This document shows positions 23,201 to 35,516 of a DNA stretch of 64,000 nt, one piece after another. The translations under genes were made by a program, and so were the position numbers. Under the pieces are notes generated by a model. That model was not told where the DNA came from and did no database searches. It saw only the letters and a list, made by a program, of their open reading frames with translations. Each line of letters starts with the position of its first letter. The first letter of the stretch is position 1. Where the stretch lies: positions 20,999,257 to 21,063,256 of the forward strand of contig NC_052476.1 in the NCBI RefSeq assembly GCF_009730915.1, in the 5' to 3' direction. The DNA is from Dioscorea cayenensis subsp. rotundata (taxonomy: Eukaryota; Streptophyta; Magnoliopsida; Dioscoreales; Dioscoreaceae).

Positions 23201-25208
23201 CTTTTGGGGGCCCTGCATAGGCAAAATATCAACAATATAAGCAATACATTGAAAAGCATAATCACAAGTCGCTTACTAATGAAAATTGTCCAGGACGACA
23301 AGACACTCTCTAGCATGGGTTTTCGTGGTGGGTTAAATGTCTCCAACCATTTACTCACATGCATATTGGCTCTTTTCTCATCTAAAATATATAATGCCCT
23401 GGTTGCTATTTGCTAATGTGCAACCATTCTGATGTTGATACCTTTGATGACTTTACATTCATATACAGGAAATTAAAGTACTATGAATGGCTTACATACC
23501 ACAATAGAACCAACACCGTTCAGTATGTCAACACCTAAAGCTTTCAACGAGTTTGTCAAATTACTACGAATTTTTGAGGCAAGATTATTTGCATGATCAG
23601 CCACTCCTTGTCTGTCATAACCAGCAGATGAAACCTGAAAGCAATAATGTGTCATCATTAGAGGAGCAACTTCTTAAAAGCAATGACATTTCCTAAAAGT
23701 CAAATAAAAACAGCATCTCCTACCATACAATATATATATATATATATATTAGAAAAAGGAAGCCAAGGCCAAAAACATGTCTAACAGCGCCAGCAGAGTA
23801 AAAGTAAGAAATCAAGATTAGCACAAACAATGTTTAATACAAAAGATAGTGCAGCATATTATTGAAGGAAGTTAAAGCAAACTTGAGATCCTGAGTTTCA
23901 CAACAAGTAATGCATCAAAACAAAACAAACTTTCAGAATATATAATTACTTTGAACACATGAACTAGTTGCAGTCTTGCAGGGAAATAAAGCTCCCATTA
24001 CCTGTAAACCCAATGCCTTCAAGTGATGCTCACTTTGAAGCTCACGCATCCTACCACTCACCGCTAGAAGAGCTTTGGATGGAACACAACCTCTGTTCAC
24101 ACAAGTTCCTCCAATAACATCCCCTTCAATGATGGCAGTTTTCAAGCCCTGTAAAATAACTCCAGCGATGAGATAATACTAATCAGAACAAAATGTCGCT
24201 TAGACTTATTCTTGACTCTTCATGAGAAAGAAGTGTAAGATAGGGTAGAGCATTTTGTGTAGTAAATGAGAGTGGAAGAAGCAATAAAAGAAGACCCAAG
24301 GTTAAAAAAAAAAGTCATTTATATATATAAAAAACCAAACTACAGACAACTATGAGGTAGCAATTAATATTCCAAAAATCAACAACCGGAACAGGAACCT
24401 ACATGCCATCTAGACCGTTGATAAATAATCAAATGTTGGAAATTCAAGGCACAAAAGCCAAACCTGCACCTCCATCAACAAGAAATCTGCAACCTCATTC
24501 AGGCAAATGCAAGAAACTGAATTATATCCATAATGCTCTTGGAAAGAACAAGAATCCATTTTAGAAGAAACCCAAAGGGAAACACATGAATAATTACATA
24601 TTATCAATTGGACAGGTAGGACGCACAACTATACCGGCATAAAAAACCTACATAAATAAAATGAAAAACATCAAGAGACACGGATCAACAGAGAAGTAAC
24701 TGAAAATATTAACTGAAAAGGAATAATCTTTTCTCAATAAATCAAGCAACAAATAACTTTCACTTGGTTTACCTTAATGTGCACAATACCCAATGAAAAA
24801 AGAAATCGACAAAACCAAAGAAATGAAAACTTGCAAACATCCCCAAATCAAAAAAAAAATTTGGCACATAAAGTCTTCACATCTCTCTTTTAGAAAATGA
24901 AAATCAAGTACCTCCTCAACAGCGTGAAGAGCAGCACCATGGCCACCGACTCCAGCACCAATAATCACCAAATCATAATCAAAACCCTTGGAAGCACTAC
25001 CGTTGCCGGAAAGGGCAGCAGTCACCGTCCGCGAAACGGACCTCTGAATCCTCCCCAATCCAACCGACTTAACCGATCGAAACCCTAGAACCTCTCGCTT
25101 AAGCCCGCAAAAGCGCAGAGCCGAGGATTTTGAGAAGGACCCGAGCGCCGGATTGGATTTCGCAGAGATCACCGGGGAGGCGCAGGAGAGGGAAAGAGAG
25201 GCTTGCAT
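20260..25208 (-). CDS. LPD1: Dihydrolipoamide dehydrogenase, plastidial (E3 of pyruvate dehydrogenase)
   Basis: Flavoprotein E3 that reoxidises lipoyl groups of the plastid pyruvate dehydrogenase complex with NAD+, supplying acetyl-CoA for fatty acid synthesis. Fifteen exons join: 24912-25208, 24002-24148, 23500-23634, 23095-23212, 22873-22997, 22464-22589, 22292-22372, 22122-22184, 21955-22030, 21696-21774, 21498-21598, 21053-21166, 20862-20975, 20565-20636 and 20260-20307. They give about 564 residues. Visible parts are a Ser-rich transit peptide ([15 protein letters not shown]), FAD-binding [16 protein letters not shown], redox disulfide in [19 protein letters not shown]-binding [16 protein letters not shown] site [16 protein letters not shown] and catalytic [14 protein letters not shown]. 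Exon 9 is 76 nt where 75 are expected: an extra base at about 22000 breaks the frame between TQRGFV and [12 protein letters not shown]. This is probably an assembly error. LPD1 versus LPD2 cannot be told apart. Confidence 0.93.
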
Positions 25209-25414
25209 GGTGGGATCTAGGATTGAGAAAGACGAGGAATTGGAGAGGGATTTGGAGAAAAACTAGGGATTGAGAGGTTCACTCTCGAGAAGTCCGTCAA
25301 GAAGGCGGAGAGATCGAAGTGGAAGAAATGGAGAGCTCTTCCTTAGCTTAGTTGGCAGTGAATGGCTTGATCGGAGAATCATGACCATACATAAAACCTC
25401 GAGATTGGGATTGA

Positions 25415-26414
25415 NNNNNNNNNNNNNNNNNNNNNNNNNNNNNNNNNNNNNNNNNNNNNNNNNNNNNNNNNNNNNNNNNNNNNNNNNNNNNNNNNNNNNN
25501 NNNNNNNNNNNNNNNNNNNNNNNNNNNNNNNNNNNNNNNNNNNNNNNNNNNNNNNNNNNNNNNNNNNNNNNNNNNNNNNNNNNNNNNNNNNNNNNNNNNN
25601 NNNNNNNNNNNNNNNNNNNNNNNNNNNNNNNNNNNNNNNNNNNNNNNNNNNNNNNNNNNNNNNNNNNNNNNNNNNNNNNNNNNNNNNNNNNNNNNNNNNN
25701 NNNNNNNNNNNNNNNNNNNNNNNNNNNNNNNNNNNNNNNNNNNNNNNNNNNNNNNNNNNNNNNNNNNNNNNNNNNNNNNNNNNNNNNNNNNNNNNNNNNN
25801 NNNNNNNNNNNNNNNNNNNNNNNNNNNNNNNNNNNNNNNNNNNNNNNNNNNNNNNNNNNNNNNNNNNNNNNNNNNNNNNNNNNNNNNNNNNNNNNNNNNN
25901 NNNNNNNNNNNNNNNNNNNNNNNNNNNNNNNNNNNNNNNNNNNNNNNNNNNNNNNNNNNNNNNNNNNNNNNNNNNNNNNNNNNNNNNNNNNNNNNNNNNN
26001 NNNNNNNNNNNNNNNNNNNNNNNNNNNNNNNNNNNNNNNNNNNNNNNNNNNNNNNNNNNNNNNNNNNNNNNNNNNNNNNNNNNNNNNNNNNNNNNNNNNN
26101 NNNNNNNNNNNNNNNNNNNNNNNNNNNNNNNNNNNNNNNNNNNNNNNNNNNNNNNNNNNNNNNNNNNNNNNNNNNNNNNNNNNNNNNNNNNNNNNNNNNN
26201 NNNNNNNNNNNNNNNNNNNNNNNNNNNNNNNNNNNNNNNNNNNNNNNNNNNNNNNNNNNNNNNNNNNNNNNNNNNNNNNNNNNNNNNNNNNNNNNNNNNN
26301 NNNNNNNNNNNNNNNNNNNNNNNNNNNNNNNNNNNNNNNNNNNNNNNNNNNNNNNNNNNNNNNNNNNNNNNNNNNNNNNNNNNNNNNNNNNNNNNNNNNN
26401 NNNNNNNNNNNNNN
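25415..26414. other. Scaffold gap (1000 N)
   Basis: Exactly 1000 unknown bases, the usual placeholder for a gap of unknown size. Its left flank is single-copy LPD upstream sequence; its right flank is already inside the 1.54-kb array. The left boundary of the array, and possibly many more units, are therefore hidden here. Any open frame running through the Ns is meaningless. Confidence 0.99.
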
Positions 26415-29400
26415 CCCTTATTTTAATATTTTTAGTGTCGGTTTCTCCCTGTGTTATTAAAAAGTTAAATTCAAACTTCTATAAATACAAAAATTATAAT
26501 AAAAGTTTATGTGGGGTTTAGTACGATGGATTAATAATTATTAAAAGTAAAACGGCTGTTTCTGCAATCGCTCGATGATGATTCTTTATCAATAAATTGT
26601 TTGAATTTGCTAAATTGTTAATCCGCTAATTTAGATATTTTTGCAATTTCTGTAGAATTGTTTAATTTCTTGGTTAATCCTCTTGTTCAAATATCAAAGT
26701 TATACATCCTCACCCAATTTGATATCTTAGATTCGTATTGTCTTTTTTGTCAATGAATTGGGAGGGAAGAAGTCGAACTGATGGTGGTGGATTTTCCCTA
26801 TTTGAAACTTCCATCACTACTATATATATCCAAACTATGGCCTGTGGATTGATTCAAGGAATGTGATTCCAATTTTTCATAATTTTCGAAGTCTCCCGAA
26901 AGGTATTATCTCATTTTCAGGTTTCAAGTAAATACAAATCAAAATTCCACGTTGTATATATAAATCTACTCCTTGGAAGTGTTTGATTTATATTTGCTAC
27001 TCCATTTTATGTGTGTGCTTGGCGGCTGGAGGGACCTGGAGGGGCTGAGGGGCTGAGGGATCGAGGACCGGTTCCACGATTGGTAGGGGCCGAGTAAAAC
27101 TACAATAAATTTTATATTTCTAATAAATTTTATATTAGCTTTGCTTTTAAGTGTTATTTAGTGTATTTCTATTTTAATGTGGTGATTCAATATTTATTTA
27201 TATAAAATACTTGCTTAAATTTTTAAAAATCATGTTTTTATTTTTATTCTTTTCTTAATATTTGATTTTTTTAATTATATATAGTTCTTAAAAAATTATA
27301 TTATTTTAAAAATTATTTGACCCCGGTTCAACCTGCAACAACCCTCAATTTCCCCATCAGCTACTCCCTTCCGGGGTCGACGCCCGGTCCGCTGGCCCTT
27401 AAACCTTTGATTTTTTTTCTTTTTGCAAAGCTGTGTGGATTTCCTCCCATGCTAATTAAAAAAAAAAGTTAACTCAAACTTCAAGCAAATAATGAAATTA
27501 TGGGTAAAAAGCTATGTTTAGGCATCGGCGGATTAATAATTATTAAAAGTAAATCATTACTAAGTAATCTCACTAAAAATTTCAAAATTTCAAAATAATT
27601 GGTTGTCACAAGTTAGAAAATACCGCTTATAAGAGTGTTCTGAGAGAAACTGAATTTCAACGCTTCTCCTTCCTCTTCCCTTAAGCTTCCACTCGCCAAG
27701 GCGCTGGTGAAAGCACTCATCCACGCCGCCACCGGAGCCGCCGCCACCATCGGAGGGACGCCGTTGGTCTCCCTTACCAATAAGGGCATGGAGGCGCTTA
27801 TGGTCCTCCACCCATTTGGAGGCTGCCTATCTCCTCATCAAAAGCGAAATATGTTGTAGGTTGTTATAAATAACAATTACAAAAATTGCTTTAACGACAA
27901 AACTAACCTCGAAACAACCTCAAGTATTTTAATATTTTTAGTGTTTATTTCTCCTTAAAGTAATAAAAAGTTAATCTAAACTTCTAGCAACATAAAAAAT
28001 TATAATAAAAGTTTATAAGTTTATAATGATGGATTATAATTAAAAGTAACCATTGTCACAATCGTTTGAGCGCATGATTCTTTCATTTAAATTGTTTGAA
28101 TCAAGCAATTGTTAGAACCGCTAATTTAGAGATTTTTGCACCCCTGTAGAATTGTTTCAATTTTGTTAATCCTCTTGTTCAAATATCAAAGTTGGTGCTG
28201 ATCTCACTCAATTTGACATCTTAGATTCGTATTGTCTTTGTCAATGGGGAATTGGGAGTGAAGAAGTCGAATTGATGGTGGATTTTCTCCCCGTATTTGA
28301 AACTTCCATCACTACTATATATATCCAAATCATGGCCTGTGATTATCTAAGAATGTGATTCCACTCTTTTCAATTTTCTCGAAGTCTCCTGGAAAGGGTG
28401 TATTTTATCTCAATTCTTTTGTGTTTCCAAGTAAATATAAATCTGAAAACTTAATGTTGTACATATAAAATCTTACCTATGTTTGATTTATATTTGCTAC
28501 CCATTTTATGTGTGTGTGCTTGGCGGCCGGAGGGACTGGAGAGGGGCCGAGGGCCTGAGGGATCGTGGAGGGATCGGTTCCTACCGCCGATTGGTAGGGG
28601 TCGAGGGCAAAATGTCATAATAAATTTTATACTTCCCAATAAATTTTATATTAGTTTATTTTGTTATTTAGTGTATTTCTATTTTAATGTGGGTGTGATC
28701 TAATATTTATTTATATAAATACTTGCTTAAATTTTAGGAAACTGCGTTTTTATTTTTTATTCTTCAACATTTGATTTTTTTGAATTATATATAACTAAAA
28801 TTATTATTTTTAAAATTATTGACCCCTTGGCTCAACCTGGGCTTGAACCTCGACTGATCATACCCTTCTCCGGTCGATTACCATCTGCGTCTGAAAACTC
28901 TCGATTTTTTTCTTTTGCAAAGTTGTGTGATTCCCATATGCTAATTAAAAAAAAGTTAAATCTAAATTTCTACAAATACGAAAATTATAATAAAAGTTTA
29001 TAAGTTTAGCATCGATATGGATTAATAATTATTAAAAGTAAATCATTGTCATAATCACCAAATTTCAAAATTTCAAAATAATCATTGTCATAAGTTAGGA
29101 AAATACTCATTTATATAAGAGTGTCTTGAGAGAAATCAAATTTCAAATCGCCTCCTTCCTCTCTTCCCCAAGCTTCCACCTCGCCATGGCCAGTACTCTC
29201 TATCCACGCTGAGCCGCCGCCACCATCGGAGGGACGCCATGGTCTCTCTCCTCATGGTCAAGGAATGGAGGCGCTTATGGTCCTTCTTCCTCCCACCTAA
29301 TACTCTGAGGTCACCATCTCCCTCATCAAAAGCGTAAAATATGTTTGTAGAGTTGTTATAAACAACAATTACAAAATTAAGCTTTAACGATAAACCAACC

Positions 29401-32400
29401 CACTCGACAAACCTCAAGTATTTTAATATTTTAGTGTTTATTTCGCTGCAGTGCTAATAGTTAAATCTAAACTTCTACAAATGCTACATTATAATAAAAG
29501 CTTTACAAGTTTAGTACTGATGGCTAATAATTATTAAAAGGGAAATCTGGCTGTCACAATCGCCTCGACGATGGATCTTTCATTTAACAATTGCTGTTTG
29601 AATTTCAAGCCAATTGTTAATCAATAATTTAGATATTTTTGCAATTTCTCGTAGAATTGTTTCTGCTAATTTTGAAAGTTAATCCTCTTGTTCAAATATC
29701 AAAAGTTACATGATCCTCACTCTTAATTTGATATCTTAGATTCGATTGTCTTTTGTCAACAATGAATTGGGAGTGGAAGAAGCTGGAAATCGATGGTGTG
29801 GGATTTTCTCTCCTTGGTTTGAAACTTCCGAATCACCACTATATATATCCAAATCATGGCTCAGGGATTGATCCGCCAACAAAGATTCCAATTCTTTTCA
29901 ATCCTCTTGAAGTCTCCCCGAGAGCATTATCTCATTCTGTGTTTCCGTTAAGTAAATACAAATCTGAAAACCCAGTCGTTGTGTGTACATATAAAATCTT
30001 ACTCGATTGTGTGATTTTTATATTTGCTGACCCATCTTTATGTGTGCCAGTGTACTGGAGGGATCGGAGGGCCTGGAGGGCTGAGGGACCGAGGGACCGG
30101 GTTCACCGCCGACTGACTGTAGCCGAGGGCAAATGTCACACACAATTTTATACTTCCTAACAAATTTTATATTAGTTTATTTTTACGTTATTTACAGATT
30201 ACCTAATGTGGTGTGATTCAATACTCATTTATATAAAATATTACTTGCTTAAATAGAAATCATGTATTTTCTTTATTCTCTTAATATTTGATTTAATATA
30301 TAAATCATTACATTAGCTTTAAAATTATTGGACGGGTTCAAACTCCCGGCTTGAGACCCTTGACCTCGACCATGACCCTTCTCCTCCCGGTCGATGCCCG
30401 CCCAAGGGTTCTGGGAAAACCTTTGATCTCTATCGCGGTGCTGTGTGATTTCTCCCACATGCTAATTAGTTAAACTCAAACTTTCTACAACACGTAAAAT
30501 TATAATAAAAAGTTTACAAGTTTAGCACCGGCGGATTTTGGCTGAATTGATAAAAAGTAAATCATTGTCACACTTTCACCAAAATTTCAAAATTCTCAAA
30601 AATAATCATTGTCACGTTAGAAACATCGCCTATATAAGAGTGTCTCTCGAGAGAAATCGAAATTTCGTAAATCAGCTTCTCTCCTTCCTCTCTCTTCCCA
30701 AGCTTCCACCCGCCATGCGCGCGAGTAGCGTCTATCCTCACGCACGCCACCGAGCCGCCGCCACCATCGGAGGGACGCCGCTGGTCTCTCTCACACGAAC
30801 AAGGGCATGGAGGCGCCATGGGTCCTTCTCCCCACCCATTTGGAGGTCACTCATCTCTCCTCATCAAAAGCGAAAATAAGTTGTAGGTTGCTCGGTATAC
30901 AACAATTAGCAAAAATTGCCGTACGACATAAACCAACCTCGACAACTCCTCGTTAGTGAATATTTTAGTGTTTATTTCTCCCTGCAAAGCTAATAGTTAA
31001 ATCTCAAACTTGCTAAGCAAATACAGCAAAATCATAATAAAAAGTTTACAAGTTTAGCATTGATGGATTGATAACGTTTATTAAAAGTGTAAATTCATTG
31101 CATCCAATTCGCCGATGCATGATTCTTTTCAGTCGACAATTAAGTTTGAATTTCGCCAAACGCATCCGTCAATTTAGATATTTTAGCAAATTTCTCGTAG
31201 AATTGTTTCCACCCCTGAAAGTAACTTTCCCGTTCAAAATATCAAAGCCAGTGTCGATCTCTACCTCAATTTGATATCTTAGATCTCACATTGTCTTTCG
31301 TTTCAACGAACTAGGAGGAATAGTTTCGAACTGATGCGTGGTGGGATTTTCTCCTTATTTGAAACTCGATCCGATCACACTATATATATATCCAAATCAT
31401 GGCCTCGTGATCGATCCATGAACAAAGATTCCAATCTTTTCAATTTCTCTCTGGAAAGTCTCGGAAAGGCATTATCCTCTACCCTTTGTGTTTCGTTAGA
31501 AGTACATACAATCTGAAAATCTCAATGCTGTACATATATAAAATCTTACCATGTTTGACGGGAGGCTTCATACTCCATTTTATGTGTAAAAGCCATGACG
31601 TCGGAGGGACCTGGAGGGGCCGAGGGCCGAGGACCTGAGGGACCCGGGTTCCCAATGTCGATAGTAATGAGGCAAAACAAGGTCACAATAAATTTTATAC
31701 TTCTTAACAAATTTAGAGTATTAGTTTATTTTTATGTTATTTAAAGTGTATTTCCTATCTTTTAATGTGGGTGTGATTCAATAATATTTATTTTATATAA
31801 AATACTAAGCTACATCTTTTAGAAATCATGCTTTTATATTCCTTTCAATATTTGATTTTCACGTATATATAACTAAAAATTATATTATTTTAAAAATTGA
31901 TGCACCCCGCAACCTGCACGCAAACCCTTTGGACCCCCTCGCTCACATCCTTCTCCGTCGATGCCCGGTCCGCTGCACTCGAACCTTGATCGGCAGTTGT
32001 GTGATTTCTCATTACATGCCAATCAGTTACAACTAAACTCACAAACAGAAAATTATAATAAAAAGTTTACAAGTTTTAGCATCGATGGATTAATAATTAT
32101 TAAAAGTGAAACTCATTGTCACAATCAACAAAAATTTCAAAATTTTCGTAAAATAATCATTGTCAAGGTTAGAACATCATCACTAGTAGAGTGTCTTGAG
32201 AGAAATCGGAAATTTCAACGCCTCCCTTCCCTTCCCAAGCTTCCACTCACGTCGGGCGCGAGAAAGTACTCCTCATCCACGCCGCCACCGAGCCGTGCAC
32301 TACCCGAGGGACGCTGTCCTGGTCTTCCTCACGAACAAGGCATGGAGGCGTTATGGTCCTTCTCCCACCCATTTTGGAGGGCGTCACCATCTCTCCTCAT

Positions 32401-35312
32401 CAAAAGCGTAAAATATGTTGTAGGTTGTTATAAACAACAATTACAAAAATTGCTTTAACGACAAAACCAACCTCGAAAACAACCCCTGTTATTTTAATAT
32501 TTTTTAGTGTTTATTTCTCCCACGTGTGCTAATAAAAAAAAGTTAAATTCAAACTTCTACAAATACAAAAATTATAATAAAAAGTTTACAAGTTTAGCAT
32601 TGATGGATTAATAATTATTAAAAGTAAATCATTGTCACAATCGCCTGATGCATGATCTTTTTCATTTAACAATTGTTTGAATTTCAAGCAATTGTTAATC
32701 ATGCTAATTTAGATATTTTTCGCAATTTCGGTAGAATTGTTTCAATTTTTGTTAATCCTCTTGTTCAAATATCAAAAGTCACATGATCTCACTCAATTTG
32801 ATATCTTAGATTCGATTGTCTTTTTGTCAATGAATTGGGAGTGGAAGAAGTCGAATTGATGGTGGTGGGATTTTCTCCCTTATTTGAAAACTTCGATCAC
32901 CACTATATATATCCAAATCATGGCTCAGGATTGATTCATGAACAGCATCTCCAATTTTTCAATTTTCTTGGAAGTCTCCTGGGAAAGGTATTATCTCATT
33001 CTTTGTGTTTCGTTAAGTAAATACAAATCGAAAACCTAATGTCTAGTACTATAAAATCTTACTCATGTTTGATTTATATTTGCTACTCCATTTTATGTGT
33101 GTGTGTGCTTGGCGACTGAGGGACTGGAGGGGCCTGAGGGGCTGGAGGGATCGAGGGACGGGTTCCACGTGCCGATTAGGTAGTCGAGGGCAAAAATGTC
33201 ACAATAAATTTTATACTTCTCAATAAATTTTATATTAGTTTATTTTTATGTTATTTAGTGTATTTCTCATTTTTAATGTGGTGTGATTCAATATTTATTT
33301 ATATAAAATACTTGCTTAAATTTTTAGAAATCATGTTTTTATTTTTTATTCTTCAATATTTTGATTTTTAATTATATATAACTAAAAAAATTATATTATT
33401 TTTAAAAATTATTGACCCCTGCTCAACCCTGCTTGAACCCTCGACTGACTGCTACCCTTCTCCCAGGTCGATGCGCTCCAGTCCGTCTGAAAACCTTGAT
33501 CTTTTGCGTGTTGTGTGATTTCTCCCACATGCTAATTAAAAGTTAAATTCAAACTTCTACAAATACGAAAATTATAATAAAAAGTTTACAAGTTTAGCAT
33601 CGATGGATTAATAATTATTAAAAGTAAATCATTGTCACAATCACCAAAATTTCAAAATTTCAAAATAATCATTGTCACAAGTTAGAAAATACCGCTTATA
33701 TAAGAGTGTCTTGAGAGAAATCGAAATTTCAAATCGCCTCCCTTCCTCTCTCCCAAGCTTCCACCTCGCCATGGGCGCGAGAAAGCACCTCATCCACGCC
33801 GCCACTGGAGTCCGCCGCCACCATCGGAGGGGACGCTGCTGGTCTCTCCTCACGAACAAGGGCATGGAGGCGCTATGGTCCTTCTCCCACCCATTTGGAG
33901 GTCACCATCTCTCCCTCATCAAAAGCGTAAAATATGTTGTAGGTTGTTATAAACAACAATTACAAAAATTGCTTTAACGACAAAACCAACCTCGAAAACA
34001 ACCCCTGTTATTTTAATATTTTTTAGTGTTTATTTCTCCCCCGTGTGCTAATAAAAAAAAGTTAAATTCAAACTTCTACAAATACAAAAATTATAATAAA
34101 AAGTTTACAAGTTTAGCATTGATGGATTAATAATTATTAAAAGTAAATCATTGTCACAATCGCCTGATGCATGATCTTTCATTTAACAATTGTTTGAATT
34201 TCAAGCAATTGTTAATCTGTCAATTTAGATATTTTTGCAATTTCTGGTAGAATTGTTTCAATTTTGTTAATCCTCTTGTTCAAATATCAAAGTTACATGA
34301 TCTCACTCAATTTGATATCTTAGATTCGATTGTCTTTTGTCAATGAATTGGGAGTGGAAGAAGCTGGAATTGATGGTGGTGGGATTTTCTCCCTTATTTG
34401 AAACTTCTGATCACCACTATATATATCCAAATCATGGCTCAGGATTGATTCATGAACAGCATCTCCAATTTTTCAATTTTCTTGGAAGTCTCCTGGGAAA
34501 GGTATTATCTCATTCTTTGTGTTTCCTGTTAAGTAAATACAAATCTGAAAACCTAATGTTGTACATATAAAATCTTACTCATGTTTGATTTATATTTGCT
34601 ACTCCATTTTATGTGTGTGTGTGCTTGGCGGCTGGAGGGACTGGAGGGGCTGGAGGGGCCGGAGGGATCTGAGGGACCGTTCACGCCCGATTAGTGGTAG
34701 GTGAGGGCAAAATGTCACAATAAATTTTATACTTCTCAATAAATTTTATATTAGTTTATTTTTTTATGTTATTTAGTGTATTTCTCATTTTTTTAATGTG
34801 GTGTGATTCAATATTTATTTATATAAAAATACTTGCTTAAATTTTTTTAGAAATCATGTTTTTTTATTTTTTTATTCTTCAATATTTGATTTTTTTTAAT
34901 TATATATAACTAAAAATTATATTATTTTTAAAAATTATTGACCCCGGTTCAACCCAGTTGAACCCCTTGACCCCTGACCGCTACCCTTCTCCGGGTCGAT
35001 GCCCGGTCCAGCGTCTGAAAACCTTGATTTTTCTTTTTGCGGGTTGTGTGATTTCTCCCACATGCTAATTAAAAAGTTAAATTCAAACTTCTACAAATAC
35101 GAAAAATTATAATAAAAAAAGTTTACAAGTTTAGCATCGATGGATTAATAATTATTAAAAAGTAAATCATTGTCACAATCACCAAAAATTTCAAAAATTT
35201 CAAAAATAATCATTGTCACAAGTTAGAAAATACTGCCTATATAAGAGTGTCTTGAGAGAAATCGAAATTTCAAATCGCTCTCCCTTCCTCTTCCCGAAGC
35301 TTCCACCTCGCC

Positions 35313-35516
35313 ATGGGCGCGAGAAAGTACCTCATCCACGCCGCCGCTGGAGCTGCCGCCACCATCGGAGGGACGTCGTTGGTCTTCCTCACGAACAAGG
35401 GCATGGAGGCGCTATGGTCCTTCTCCCACCCATTTGGAGGTCACCATCTCTCCCTCATCAAAAGCGTAAAATATGTTGTAGGTTGTTATAAACAACAATT
35501 ACAAAAATTGCTTTAA
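35313..35516 (+). CDS. Short ORF of the array unit, intact copy 1
   Basis: A 67-aa frame starting MGARKYLIHAAAGAAATIGG. Residues 1-45 are close to exon 1 of the minus-strand gene at 45.8 kb (MSARKYLIQDAAGVAATVGG), including a Gly/Ala-rich stretch followed by TSLVFLTNKGMEAL that could be one membrane helix. After FSHPFGG the frame runs into non-homologous sequence (HHLSLIKSVKYVVGC), so the C-terminus is new or untranslated. A TATATAAG box lies about 75 bp upstream, and a pyrimidine-rich leader (CTCTCCCTTCCTCTTCCC) precedes the ATG. Function is unknown, and expression cannot be judged from sequence. Confidence 0.45.
   Translation: MGARKYLIHAAAGAAATIGGTSLVFLTNKGMEALWSFSHPFGGHHLSLIKSVKYVVGCYKQQLQKLL

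Noticed and set aside
25270-26460. Long open frame of 396 codons
   Set aside because: It runs through the 1000-N gap, which has no stops by definition; nothing in its flanks looks coding.
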